Notes: a model not told the origin generated them from the sequence alone. A stretch of DNA of 64,000 bases from Pseudomonadota bacterium (GCA_022563255.1 JADFNS010000014.1:1-64000), one strand, 5' to 3'; positions 41,670 through 51,491 are shown, counted from the first letter of the stretch. Numbers and translations: made by a program.

Positions 41670-42615
41670 GCGCCAACTCATACTGGGCGTCGATGGCGGT
41701 GGTTCAAAAACAGCCGCGCGCATAGCGAGCGTCGAAGCGGACGGCAGCATCACCTCGCTCGGCGGTGGTTACGGCGGGCCATCCAATGTGCGCGCCGTCG
41801 GCTCTGCGCATGCGTTGATAAATCTCGACGTCGCGGTTGACGCCGCACACGAGGCGGCGGGTACGGCGGAGGAGACAATAGACGTTGCAGTGCTGGCGCT
41901 CGCCGGCAGTTCGCTGCCTGACGTGCAAGCGGTACTCATGGATTGGGCAAAAAGACGCCAGCTCGCCGAGCGCATCGATATTGTGCACGACGCGGATCCG
42001 GTGCTTGCGGTCGGTGCGCCAAACAACAATGGCGTCGCGTTGATCGTTGGCACGGGTTCGGTGGCGATAGGAATCGATAGTTCGGGTCACAAGTCGGTCA
42101 CAGGCGGATGGGGCCACTGGTTCGGAGACACCGGCAGTGGCTACGATCTCGGACGGCTTGCACTTGCCGCTGTCGCCGATGCGGTCGACGGCATCGGACC
42201 GGAAACATCGCTGGTACAGCAGATCCTCGCGCGGCTGCGGACCGACGATCCGCGCGAAATTCTCCGCCAGCTTGGACTCGCCGTGGATATACGCCAGGAG
42301 ATTGCGACGCTGGCGCCGATACTCCTGGATGCCGCCGAGCATGGAGACCCGGTAGCGGCAGATATCGTTTTGCACGCAGCGATCGCAACCGCACGCCTGG
42401 TGCGCGCCACGACCGAAAAACTTGGCCTTGGTGCCGACGCGCCATTGGCGCTGGCCGGTGGTATCGTCTGCTCGAATAAGTACTATCGCGACATTCTGAT
42501 CAGGCAACTTGGGGAGAACGGGCTGCACCCTGAGCCACTCACCGTCGTTTACGATCCCGTCGAAGGCAGCCTGATAATGGCGCGTGATCGCTTGCTGGCC
42601 GGTGCTGGCGCCTAG
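41662..42615 (+). CDS. BadF/BadG-type amino-sugar kinase (MurNAc/GlcNAc kinase-like)
   Basis: A 317-residue ASKHA-fold ATPase. The phosphate-1 motif is LGVDGGGSKTAARI, phosphate-2 is ALIVGTGSVAIG and GGWGHWFGDTGSGYDLGRL follows, which is the substrate-site pattern of GlcNAc kinase (NAGK) and of MurK from Clostridium, which acts on both MurNAc and GlcNAc. Adenosine contact is near LALAGGIVCSNKYYRD. Between murQ and a muropeptide-type permease, a MurNAc-6-kinase role is the natural inference, feeding MurQ with what NamZ produces. No AnmK is present in the window. Confidence 0.87.
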   Translation: MSRRQLILGVDGGGSKTAARIASVEADGSITSLGGGYGGPSNVRAVGSAHALINLDVAVDAAHEAAGTAEETIDVAVLALAGSSLPDVQAVLMDWAKRRQLAERIDIVHDADPVLAVGAPNNNGVALIVGTGSVAIGIDSSGHKSVTGGWGHWFGDTGSGYDLGRLALAAVADAVDGIGPETSLVQQILARLRTDDPREILRQLGLAVDIRQEIATLAPILLDAAEHGDPVAADIVLHAAIATARLVRATTEKLGLGADAPLALAGGIVCSNKYYRDILIRQLGENGLHPEPLTVVYDPVEGSLIMARDRLLAGAGA

Positions 42616-43884
42616 ATGCGACGGCCACAAAAAGCATGGGCGTGGATACCGAGCCTCTATTTCGCGGAGGGCATTCCATTCGTAGTTGTCATGTCCGTGT
42701 CGGTGATCATGTACAAGCGCCTCGGAATATCGAATGCCGAGATTGCCTTTTACACCAGCTGGCTTTACCTGCCGTGGGTGATCAAGCCGATCTGGAGTCC
42801 GATCGTCGATATTTTGCGTACGCGGCGTTATTGGATTATCGCGATGCAGCTACTCATCGGAGCCGGGCTCGCGGGCGTCGCGCTGACATTGCCGGGGGAT
42901 AACTTTTTTCGTTACTCGCTGGCAGTTTTCTGGTTGATCGCGTTCAGTTCTGCGACCCACGATATTGCTGCTGACGGCTTTTACATCGTTGCGCTGACAG
43001 AACATCAACAGGCCTGGTTCGTTGGTATCCGCAGTACGTTTTATCGAATCGCGATGATTACAGGTCAGGGTTTGCTGATTATGGTTGCCGGGTATCTCGA
43101 GGGCGCTACCGGCCGTATTGATCTGGCCTGGAGCATGGTCTTCTACTTGCTCGCAGCGATGTTTGTGCTGTTGTCCGCCTACCACTTCCGTTTTCTCCCT
43201 CAGACCCAGGGCGACATTGCGGGGCATCCGGGTTCGCTGGTCGACATCGTTGCCGCGGTCAGGGAAACATTCGTCTCGTTCTTCAAAAAGAAACACGTAG
43301 CCAGTATCCTGGTTTTCCTGCTGTTGTACCGGTTCGCCGAGGCGCAACTAGGGAAAATGACGGCACCGTTTTTGCTTGATGACCGCGACGTCGGTGGGCT
43401 TGGTCTGACCACAATGAATGTCGGCTTTGCCTACGGCACGGTTGGACTGCTGATGCTGACGATGGGCGGAATTCTCGGTGGTTTTGCGGCAGCCAAACAT
43501 GGCCTGAAGCACTGGCTTTGGTGGATGGTCGCAGCGATAAACTTGCCGAACGCCGTATATATAGTGCTGGCATTCGTGCAGCCGGAAGAACTGATGCTGA
43601 TCAATATCGCGGTTGGCTTCGAGACATTCGGCTATGGTTTCGGTTTTACGGCGTACATGCTGTTCATGATCCATGTCGCGCGGGGCCCACACAGCACCGC
43701 TCATTTCGCCATCTGCACAGGATTTATGGCGCTGGGCATGATGCTGCCGGGAATGTTCAGCGGCTGGGCGCAGGAGGTTCTTGGCTACCAGTCTTTTTTC
43801 GTGTGGGTGCTGATTTGCACGATTCCATCATTTCTCGTGGCCCGGGTGATTTCGCTGGGCGCAGACTTCGGGCGACATTCTTGA
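42616..43884 (+). CDS. AmpG-like MFS permease
   Basis: A 422-residue major facilitator protein that starts directly after the kinase stop. The N-terminal pattern WIPSLYFAEGIPFVVVMSVSVIMYKRLG with SWLYLPWVIKPIWSPIVD, and QDIADG-like SATHDIAADGF, is that of AmpG and related muropeptide permeases, which move GlcNAc-anhydroMurNAc peptides into the cytoplasm. A dozen hydrophobic helices can be counted. A charged loop (about residues 205-230, AVRETFVSFFKKKH) separates the halves. Given the operon, its load may be free MurNAc or a disaccharide. Its TGA overlaps the TTG start of the next gene. Confidence 0.87.
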   Translation: MRRPQKAWAWIPSLYFAEGIPFVVVMSVSVIMYKRLGISNAEIAFYTSWLYLPWVIKPIWSPIVDILRTRRYWIIAMQLLIGAGLAGVALTLPGDNFFRYSLAVFWLIAFSSATHDIAADGFYIVALTEHQQAWFVGIRSTFYRIAMITGQGLLIMVAGYLEGATGRIDLAWSMVFYLLAAMFVLLSAYHFRFLPQTQGDIAGHPGSLVDIVAAVRETFVSFFKKKHVASILVFLLLYRFAEAQLGKMTAPFLLDDRDVGGLGLTTMNVGFAYGTVGLLMLTMGGILGGFAAAKHGLKHWLWWMVAAINLPNAVYIVLAFVQPEELMLINIAVGFETFGYGFGFTAYMLFMIHVARGPHSTAHFAICTGFMALGMMLPGMFSGWAQEVLGYQSFFVWVLICTIPSFLVARVISLGADFGRHS

Positions 43885-45518
43885 CGACAGCGGACAATTC
43901 CATCAGATTGCGGTGGCTAACGGCTCAGGTCGGCGCCTTTTTTCTGGTGATGGCATCGTCGCAGCCGGCGTTGGCTGTGTGCGTCTGTGGATTTGACGAT
44001 GGCCTGTTCACCCAGACGACGATTACCCTTGACGGCGATCTCTCGGACTGGGCAGCAGTACACGCCGATCCGGATAACAACGTCTGCGACGGGCCGTCGG
44101 ACGGCATCACGGATCGCGATTTCAAGGTTCAGTCCACGGGCCGAGACCTGACGCATTTTGCCTACACCTGGGACGATACCAATATTTATCTTTTTACCGA
44201 GCGTTTTGGTTCGAGCTCAAACATACAATCGTTCGTGTACTACGCTGACATCAACAACAATGGTTTGATGGAGACCGGAGAGCCCGTTATCGGCGTGACC
44301 TGGAAGGGCAGTAATCGACTGGTCAACGTCTAAATTTTCACGTATGTTTCGGCCGCCCCGGGCGGCGATCCCATGGTCGATAGCGGTGGCTACGGCGACG
44401 GCTACACCTTGCCCGGATCGTTTGCCAACGTACCGTCGACCGGAAATCCGACCTGCTCGGGAACCTGGGGCTCGTCGGACGGCTTGCAGATGGAGTTTTA
44501 TGTGACCTGGGCGGAACTCGGACTGGCGCCAAACTCGCCATTCACTTTTCACGTGGCCAGTTCGAACGCCTCGCTCGGCGCAAACAGTTTCACCTCACAG
44601 ATTGACGATAACCTCAGTGGCTGTGGCGGCTGGCTCGGCTCGACCGTCGTACCGGGCGTGACGTTTACCGCCAATGAGTCGTTGACAGGATTTGCAGGGG
44701 AGTCAGTGCTTGTCGCACATACTTTGACGAATGTTGGCAATGCGAACGACTTCTATGATTTTACAACCGCGATCAGCGGGGACTTTGCGCTGACGTTGAG
44801 CTATTACGAGGACGCGGATGGCAGTGGCACGCTAACTGCTGGTGACGTTTTGCTGACCGATACAGACATGGACGGCAATAATAATACCGGAGTTCTAATT
44901 CCCGGCGCTTCTATAACAATTCTTATCGCATACGACGTGCCGATCAGCGCGCTGCCTGCGGACGTCGCCGTGATATCGGTGACCGCATCATCCGGTTTTC
45001 AGCCAGCGGCCAATGCGTTCGTGACCGACACGATCACGGTCGCCGTGCCACCGGAAATCGTTGTTACGAAAACCGTCGTGACCGTTTCAGACCCAGTTAG
45101 TGGCACGGTCAATCCCAAAGCCATTCCGGGCGCAGAAGTCCGCTACGAGCTGAATATCAAGAACATTGGCGCAGGCATCGCTGACAGTGATTCCATATCG
45201 ATGACGGATCCGATACCTGTCGGCAGTTGCTTGCGAGTCCTCGATATTGGCGGCGCCGGATCAGGGCCGGTTGAATTTCAGGACGGCACGCCGAGCAGCA
45301 CGCTGTCTTATACCTTCATCGCTCTGGGCGATATGACCGACGATCTTGAATTCTCCGCAGACGGAGGAAGTACCTACAATTATGTGCCGGTTGCTGACCT
45401 TGCCGGATGTGATTCGTCCGTCACCCATATTCGCATCAATCCTCAGGGCACGATTCCGGCTGACGTTGGTGCGGGGTCACCGCAGGCGACTTTCGCGTTC
45501 CGCGTCATCGTCAACTGA
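43881..45518 (+). pseudogene. Exported DUF11-like protein gene with an in-frame stop codon
   Basis: One continuous frame (no shift) runs from TTG 43881, overlapping the permease stop, to TGA 45516-45518, but it is split by TAA at 44331-44333. The first part has a signal peptide ending in PALAV and a DOMON/CBM9-like start (TITLDGDLSDWAAVH, DTNIYLFTERFG). It breaks after RLVNV; the frame then goes on at once with IFTYVSAAPGGDP and the same fold (MEFYVTWAELGLAPNSPF). The TAA could have arisen from CAA by one C-to-T change. The last 150 residues are a DUF11-type domain that closely resembles the end of the giant protein at 8600. Whether the stop is real, a sequencing error, or read through is open. 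ATG 44373 could restart translation, but without a signal peptide. Confidence 0.75.
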
Positions 45519-45604
45519 GCGAGTACCGGTGACATACAAATTGCTAAACTAAATTTCTTGGTCCGCCAGCTCGTCCGGGTTCGACGTCAGGTTCAGCCCT
45601 GCAT

Positions 45605-47182
45605 CTAGAATTTTTTCTTGGTTGAGACAAGAAACTGGACGGACTTAATATCGTCTTTACCGTCCAGCGGGAACGCCAGATCAACATGGATCATCTTGCC
45701 CAGAGCGAGTCGGGTATTGCCAATACGAAGCCCGAAACCGACATCCTTCAGCCAGGATTCGGCGGCGGGGCTGACCGGGCCATCGCCCCAGGTACGTCCT
45801 ATATCGAAGAATATCGCAGCACCGACATGAAAAAGGCGAAACGGGTACCAGTTGCTGAAAAAACGTTGTTCGACAGTCAGTAACGCACGCCTGTCTCCCG
45901 TTTGGTAACGCAGCGGGTAGCCGCGCAGGCCGCTATTGCCGCCGAGCAGCAAGAACCGATCGAGGTCGAGGTTGTGGCCGTAGATGCCGCTCAGTTCAAT
46001 GAACAAAAGCCGGTGTTGCGATTGTCGTTTGTAGTACCGGGCACTGAGGTCCAGAGACAAATTTCTTACACCCGCATCTTCGAGGCGACCGTCAAGAACA
46101 GCAGCGAGAAGCACTGAGGTCTTGGCGGATTTTTCGAAGGCAGTTTGCGCGACGGCCTTGTACAACCAGGCATCGCGGTCGGATCCGAAGTTCGCGTGCG
46201 CCAGTCCCAGCCTCAAGCTCAGACGTGTGCCGAGAAATCGGTCTTCGACAATGTTGAGCTGCTCGTAATTCATGGTTTTTTCGTACCTGTCCTGCAATAA
46301 CTCGATGCCGAAAAAAGGGTAGACGAACTTGCGGTCCTGAGGCAGGATGGATGCCGCCGAAAAGCGATGTTCGTCGTAGGTAATACCGGTCGTAAAGCGT
46401 TTGCTCCAGCCGTCAAGCAGTCCCTTTGACCAACCGAAATAGACTTCCCGATAGTTGCTTTGATGGCGATACTGAGCAAGGTCTTCTCCAAGATCGTAGA
46501 AGTGCTCGATTTGATCGACATCAAGGGCAATAATGCCTCGCGTACGCCTGCTGTGCAGGGAGTAAAATGGCTTACCGAGACTCAAGAATCGCAAATGACC
46601 GTCATTGTTGTTCTCGACACGAAGCGACAGCGCGTACCAGCTACGACCGATATTGCGATCTGTAATCTTTATGGTCGAGGAGTCACGGTCAACATCGGTT
46701 CTCCGAAAAAATTCTACAGCCACGCCGCTGCCAAACAGGTTCAATTCCTTGAAGCCGAGAGCTGTTTTGTTTTCCCCGCCGGATCGTGAAGCGGAAATTA
46801 TCGGCGTCAGAGTCCAGGAATCGGTGGTTATGACATCGATGTCAACAAGGCCACTTGCTCCCTGGGTCGGCTGAATTGAAATAGTTTGAAGGTAGCGATT
46901 CTTCCGTAGCAGGCGCTCGGATTCTTCTATCTTCTGTGCGGAAAATGATTCGCCTGTACTAAATAGCAACTGATTGCGGATGACGTTCTGACGGGTCGTA
47001 ATGTGAACTTTGTTTGCGAGCCGGAACAACGCCTTGTCTTCCTGTGGATTGCTGAGGTCAAATATGCCGCCAGTCTTAATCGTGATCTTGCCAATCAAGT
47101 GGCCAGCCATGTCGGCATGTTTTGTGTCAGGGTTGGCGCAGGCGGCCGCACGGCCGCCTGCAATGAGCAGGTAGCAAATCAC
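45605..47182 (-). CDS. BamA/TamA-like outer-membrane barrel protein with POTRA domain
   Basis: A 525-residue protein: one POTRA-like domain (about 30-125; TIKTGGIFDLSN, LFSTGESFSAQKIEESERLLRKNRYLQTISI, VDIDVITTDSWTLTPI) and a C-terminal surface-antigen barrel (about 135-525) with GFKELNLFGSGVAVEFF, GNSGLRGYPLRYQTGDR and FFSNWYPFRLFHVGAAIFFDIGR. The RGYP element is the conserved L6 loop of Omp85 proteins. The end VSTKKKF has the terminal Phe. Having one POTRA makes it shorter than BamA; it could be a two-partner or patatin-like (PlpD-type) translocator relative, or a stand-alone Omp85. GTG 47182 is the annotated start; the short N-terminus may be longer with a rare codon. It is isolated from other cell-wall genes. 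Confidence 0.8.
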   Translation of the reverse strand: MICYLLIAGGRAAACANPDTKHADMAGHLIGKITIKTGGIFDLSNPQEDKALFRLANKVHITTRQNVIRNQLLFSTGESFSAQKIEESERLLRKNRYLQTISIQPTQGASGLVDIDVITTDSWTLTPIISASRSGGENKTALGFKELNLFGSGVAVEFFRRTDVDRDSSTIKITDRNIGRSWYALSLRVENNNDGHLRFLSLGKPFYSLHSRRTRGIIALDVDQIEHFYDLGEDLAQYRHQSNYREVYFGWSKGLLDGWSKRFTTGITYDEHRFSAASILPQDRKFVYPFFGIELLQDRYEKTMNYEQLNIVEDRFLGTRLSLRLGLAHANFGSDRDAWLYKAVAQTAFEKSAKTSVLLAAVLDGRLEDAGVRNLSLDLSARYYKRQSQHRLLFIELSGIYGHNLDLDRFLLLGGNSGLRGYPLRYQTGDRRALLTVEQRFFSNWYPFRLFHVGAAIFFDIGRTWGDGPVSPAAESWLKDVGFGLRIGNTRLALGKMIHVDLAFPLDGKDDIKSVQFLVSTKKKF

Positions 47183-47344
47183 GCAAATAGCAGCGGATTT
47201 AAGATTTCTCGACGCTAACAGGGCGATTCTTCCTGCAAAAAATATCAGAGTTACCGGCTTGAGACCGCAGAAGGAAAACCGTCCGCTGCTCCTGCCAGCG
47301 AGTTAGTATCGATACTACGGTCTTAATTTCGCTTGGAGCCAACA

Positions 47345-48565
47345 ATGGATTTCGAGTTTTCGCCAAAAGTGCAGAATCTGCGAGAGCGCCTGCTGGCGTT
47401 CATGGATGAGCACATCTATCCCAACGAGGAAGTGTACCAGCAACAGGTGAACGAGGGCGATCGATGGGAGCCACCGGCGATTATCGAGGAGGCCAAAGAA
47501 AAGGCCAGGCAGGCGGGCCTGTGGAACCTGTTTTTGCCAAAGGAATACGGTGAGTTCAGCGCCGGACTCACGACGCTCGAATACGCGCCGCTGGCCGAGA
47601 TCATGGGCCGGGTCATATGGTCGTCGGAGGCGTTCAATTGCAGCGCGCCCGATACCGGCAATATGGAAGTATTGGCGCGCTACGGTAACAAGGAACAGCA
47701 GCAGCAGTGGCTGGTGCCTCTGCTCAACGGCGAGATACGCTCCGCATTCGCAATGACCGAGCCGGCCGTGGCGTCGTCGGACGCCACCAATGTGAAAACG
47801 TCCATCGAACGCGATGGCGATGACTACGTTATCAATGGCCACAAATGGTATATCAGCGGCGCTTGCAGCAAGCGCATGAAGATAATGATCGTGATGGGCA
47901 AGACCGATCCCGACAACGACAATCGTTATGCGCAACAGTCGATGGTTCTGGTTCCCGGAGACGCAGACGGCGTCACGATAGTGCGGCCGATGACGGTTTT
48001 TGGTTACGACGACGCGCCCGAGGGACATGCCGAGGTGATATTCGACAACGTACGCGTGCCGGTAAGCAATTTGCTGTTGGGCGAGGGCCGCGGATTCGAG
48101 ATAGCGCAGGGGCGACTGGGCCCCGGGCGCATCCACCATTGCATGCGACTGGTCGGCATGGCACAGCGTGCGCTGGAGGCGATGTGCGTGCGCGCAGAAA
48201 GCCGCGTAGCGTTCGGCAGGCCGCTGAGTAAACAGCAGTCCGTACGCGAGGACATCGCCCGGTCGGCGTGCGAGATAGAGCAAGCCAGGCTGCTGACCCT
48301 GAAAGCGGCTTCCAGAATGGACGAAGGAGGCAACAAGGCCGCCAAGGATTTGATAGCGATGATCAAAATCGTGGCGCCGGGCATGGCGTGCACGGTCATA
48401 GATCGCGCCATTCAGATTCATGGCGCCGCCGGTGTCAGTCAGGATTTTTTCCTGGCATACGCGTACGCTGCGGCCCGGTCGATCAGGCTGGCCGACGGGC
48501 CGGACCAGGTTCACATGATGCAACTCGGGCGTAATCTGGCTGCCGCGACGGCGAAGCTGGCGTAG
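47345..48565 (+). CDS. Acyl-CoA dehydrogenase
   Basis: From ATG 47345 (GGAG 7-10 bases upstream) the product has 406 residues. It is an FAD-dependent acyl-CoA dehydrogenase: N-terminal helical domain, then [17 protein letters not shown] (FAD/substrate contacts), [44 protein letters not shown] and the C-terminal four-helix domain with [13 protein letters not shown] and [20 protein letters not shown]. The catalytic base in the ACAD10/11-like group is an Asp or Glu in this last part, within GVSQD. The following kinase-like gene matches the ACAD10/11 partner domain found fused in vertebrates, and is known adjacent to such ACADs in bacteria. Likely acts on 4-hydroxy or long-chain acyl-CoAs. Confidence 0.93.
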   Translation: MDFEFSPKVQNLRERLLAFMDEHIYPNEEVYQQQVNEGDRWEPPAIIEEAKEKARQAGLWNLFLPKEYGEFSAGLTTLEYAPLAEIMGRVIWSSEAFNCSAPDTGNMEVLARYGNKEQQQQWLVPLLNGEIRSAFAMTEPAVASSDATNVKTSIERDGDDYVINGHKWYISGACSKRMKIMIVMGKTDPDNDNRYAQQSMVLVPGDADGVTIVRPMTVFGYDDAPEGHAEVIFDNVRVPVSNLLLGEGRGFEIAQGRLGPGRIHHCMRLVGMAQRALEAMCVRAESRVAFGRPLSKQQSVREDIARSACEIEQARLLTLKAASRMDEGGNKAAKDLIAMIKIVAPGMACTVIDRAIQIHGAAGVSQDFFLAYAYAAARSIRLADGPDQVHMMQLGRNLAAATAKLA

Positions 48566-48577
48566 GGAGCATCGACG

Positions 48578-49609
48578 GTGCAATCCGCAGTCGAATTACT
48601 GGATGCCAAGGTTCTGGCGCCCTACCTGGAAGCGAATATTGATGGTTTCAGGGGGCCAGTGGTCGTGGATAAATTCCCGGACGGACAGTCGAATCCGACG
48701 TTCAAAATCACTGCAGCTTCCGGAACCTATGTGTTGCGCCGGCAGCCGCCGGGAAAACTACTGAAGTCGGCTCACGCCGTGGATCGGGAGTATCGGGTTC
48801 TCGCGGCTCTGGCCGGCACGGACGTTCCGGTCGCCCGGGTTTACCATCTTTGCGAGGATCGCGCGGTCATCGGTTCCATGTTCTACATCATGGAGTTTTG
48901 CGATGGCCGCATATTCTGGGATGCGGCGCTGCCGGAGTTGGCCAGGCCAGATCGCGGGCCTGTTTACGACGAAATGAACAGGGTGCTCGTGGCCTTGCAC
49001 CAGGTCGACATCGAGAAGGCCGGGCTCAGTGAGTTCGGCAAGCCGGGTAATTATTTTCAGCGCCAGTTCGATCGTTGGAGCGGCCAGTATCATGCCGCGG
49101 AGATGCATCGCATCGAGGCGATGGAAAGCCTCATCGGGTGGCTCGCTGAAAATCTGCCCGATGACGATGGTCGCGTGTCTTTGGTGCACGGTGATTACCG
49201 CCTCGACAATATTGTTTTCGACTCGGCAGAACCGAAGATCATCGCATTGCTCGACTGGGAACTGTCGACGCTGGGCCACCCCTTCGCCGATGTCGGTTAT
49301 TTGTGCATGCAACTACGCATGCCCGACCGTGCGGGCAGCATCTCCGGACTCCGCGGCAAGAACCTGCATGAGCTGGGCATCCCCGATGAACAGGAATACG
49401 TTGCCAGCTATTGTCGGAGAGCCGGCATCGACGGCATAGCCAATTTCAGTTTCTACGTGGCCTTCAGCTTTTTCCGGCTGGCGGCGATTATCCAGGGCGT
49501 TGCCAAACGAGCGGTGGACGGCAACGCATCAAACAAGAACGCCGCAGAGCTTGGCAAGTTCGTGGAGCCCATGGCCGAAATGGCTCTTGAGGCTATCGGC
49601 CAAAATTAA
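48578..49609 (+). CDS. Aminoglycoside phosphotransferase-fold kinase (ACAD10/11 N-domain type)
   Basis: A 343-residue APH-family protein that begins at GTG 48578, 12 bases after the acyl-CoA dehydrogenase. Visible motifs are QSNPTFKI (glycine-poor nucleotide loop), YVLRRQPPGKLL (ATP lysine region), FYIMEFCDGRIFWD, VHGDYRLDNIVFD (Brenner catalytic loop with Asp and Asn) and ALLDWELSTLGHPFADVGYL (metal Asp). In mammals ACAD10/11 couple such a kinase domain to 4-hydroxyacyl-CoA breakdown, where the 4-hydroxy group is phosphorylated; the paired bacterial genes probably do the same. The stop overlaps the convergent btuB gene by 17 bases. Confidence 0.9.
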   Translation: MQSAVELLDAKVLAPYLEANIDGFRGPVVVDKFPDGQSNPTFKITAASGTYVLRRQPPGKLLKSAHAVDREYRVLAALAGTDVPVARVYHLCEDRAVIGSMFYIMEFCDGRIFWDAALPELARPDRGPVYDEMNRVLVALHQVDIEKAGLSEFGKPGNYFQRQFDRWSGQYHAAEMHRIEAMESLIGWLAENLPDDDGRVSLVHGDYRLDNIVFDSAEPKIIALLDWELSTLGHPFADVGYLCMQLRMPDRAGSISGLRGKNLHELGIPDEQEYVASYCRRAGIDGIANFSFYVAFSFFRLAAIIQGVAKRAVDGNASNKNAAELGKFVEPMAEMALEAIGQN

Positions 49610-51491
49610 CCCGAACGCCCAGGTAAGCGGCACGCCCAAGCGTGCGGTAGCCGTAAACCTGTTCGTAGTCTTCATCCAGAAGGTTTGTGCCCCTGACGAA
49701 AACGGTCACAGTCGGAGTTGCCTGGTATTGCGCCGCGATGTCCAGCAACCAGTAGTTGCGCAGGGTGACGATCTGCGGCGGGGTCGGGTATGGCGGAAAA
49801 AAAATATCCGACCGGGTACCACCGTAGTCCGCGTGCAAAGTGACAGTGAAGCGCTCGTGGGGCGAACGAAAGTCTGCCGACATGCCTCCCGAATGGCGAG
49901 GTCTGCGCACTTCGCGCGAACCTTGAGCCGTTGACCTCGTGTTCGTGTAGTGACCGCCGAGCGCGACCGAATCGCTCAGGGCCCAGCGCACGGCTATCTC
50001 CATCCCGCTACGCTTGCTTTTGCTCGTCAAATTTTCCGCTGTTGACAGGAAGGTCACCGGGTCGAAAACGAAACCGTTGATCTCATCGACGAGATCCTGT
50101 CGAAACAGCGATATCTGTATTTGCATCTCGCCATTAAGGACGTTCTTGTCTAGGCCGATATCATAGGACGTTGAACGTTCAGGCTTGAGCGCGGCATTGC
50201 CGATGAACTGTTCCGGGAAATAGCCAAACCGCTCGGTGAACGTCGGATTTTTCTGGCCGGTGCCGACGCCGCCCCGCAGTGTCGTCGTGCCAGACCATTG
50301 ATAAGCGATGGACAGGCGTCCGTTGAGCGAATCATCGAAATCGCTGTTGTTGTCAAGACGGGCGCTCAGTATCCAGCTCATTCGCTCGCCCGACAGCCCC
50401 TGGTATTCCGCAATGACACTGGTGACCGTCATCTCCTGATCCTGGTTTGGATCGCCGAAAATGACCGCGCCACGTTGTTCGAACTGAGTTTTCTCGTGTT
50501 CGAGCGCCAGCGACAACAGGTTTTTTCCGATACCGATGTCGGCTTGATAAGCAAGCGTCAATCGCGTGGATGCCGTGCCTGAGTCGTAGCCGCCGTCAAC
50601 GAGATTGCGATTGCTGGAGTCGAAGTAATGTGCTTTAACGCGGTGCGTCACCCGGCTCTGAAGCGATCGCAACGTGCCGCCAATGCTCGCATACAAATGC
50701 CTGACATCGGTCGCAACGTCGCCGTCGACGGGCAGGCCGGTGACGAAATAATCGACCGGGTCAAACTGTGTATACGCGTCCACTGCCCGCAGTCCAAGAC
50801 GAAAACTCAGGGCTTCGCTCGCCTCGATCCGTGCAGCCAGGGTCGCTGTCGTCAGTGCCGAGTCATCGTTTTCACTGCCACTGCGGGAGATATTGCTGCC
50901 GTCCGTCGTGAGACGTTCGATGCCGCCGCTTAGGGACCACCGGGCACTGGCAACGGCGCCGTTCATTCCCAGATTGGATGTTGCGTGCGAGCCGCTCTCC
51001 GCGTAAGCGCTGAAATCGGAGCCTGTTTTCCTGACGCGAGTAATGACGTGAACCACGGCGGCAACGGCGTCGCTGCCCCACAGTGAGCTCTGCGGCCCAC
51101 GCACGATCTCGATGCGCTCTATGTTTGCGGTACTCAGGTACTCCCAGCGAAATTCGTCGCCTGTAGCCGGATCGTTCGCGCGGATACCGTCGATCAATAC
51201 CAGGATGTGATTGGCTTCGGCCCCGCGGACGCGTATTTGAGTTTGCGCCCCGATAGCGCCTGTTCGACTAACGGAGAATCCCGGTACGGAACGCAGCAGG
51301 TCGGCAAGATGCCGGACATGACGGCGCTCAATGTCGTCGCGCGTGATGATCGTTACGGCGCTGCCGATTTTGCTGACAGCCAGCGGCGTGCGCGCGGCCG
51401 TAACGACAATTTGATCGTAGTCTGCGGCGGCCACAGCTTGGCTGGCCGGAATGGCCAGCAGGAACGCGGCGACCAGGTTTATGGTCTTCAT
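49593..51491 (-). CDS. btuB: TonB-dependent receptor, BtuB-like (cobalamin)
   Basis: From ATG 51491 (GGGAGATA just upstream) the protein has 632 residues. The signal peptide ends near SQAVAA. A TonB box-like DQIVVTAARTP follows, then the plug (DDIERRHVRHLADLLRSVPGFSV; VLIDGIRANDP; IERIEIVRGPQSSLWGSDAVAAVVHVIT) and a barrel ending in GVRVNFGR. The VLIDGIR and SSLWGSDA patterns match BtuB, the vitamin B12 receptor. Its upstream cobalamin riboswitch confirms the assignment. Codons upstream of 51491 in the same frame run through the riboswitch and are not protein. Confidence 0.95.
   Translation of the reverse strand: MKTINLVAAFLLAIPASQAVAAADYDQIVVTAARTPLAVSKIGSAVTIITRDDIERRHVRHLADLLRSVPGFSVSRTGAIGAQTQIRVRGAEANHILVLIDGIRANDPATGDEFRWEYLSTANIERIEIVRGPQSSLWGSDAVAAVVHVITRVRKTGSDFSAYAESGSHATSNLGMNGAVASARWSLSGGIERLTTDGSNISRSGSENDDSALTTATLAARIEASEALSFRLGLRAVDAYTQFDPVDYFVTGLPVDGDVATDVRHLYASIGGTLRSLQSRVTHRVKAHYFDSSNRNLVDGGYDSGTASTRLTLAYQADIGIGKNLLSLALEHEKTQFEQRGAVIFGDPNQDQEMTVTSVIAEYQGLSGERMSWILSARLDNNSDFDDSLNGRLSIAYQWSGTTTLRGGVGTGQKNPTFTERFGYFPEQFIGNAALKPERSTSYDIGLDKNVLNGEMQIQISLFRQDLVDEINGFVFDPVTFLSTAENLTSKSKRSGMEIAVRWALSDSVALGGHYTNTRSTAQGSREVRRPRHSGGMSADFRSPHERFTVTLHADYGGTRSDIFFPPYPTPPQIVTLRNYWLLDIAAQYQATPTVTVFVRGTNLLDEDYEQVYGYRTLGRAAYLGVRVNFGR

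Noticed and set aside
47315-48583. Minus-strand open frame (422 codons)
   Set aside because: Shadow of the acyl-CoA dehydrogenase gene, with no recognisable domain.
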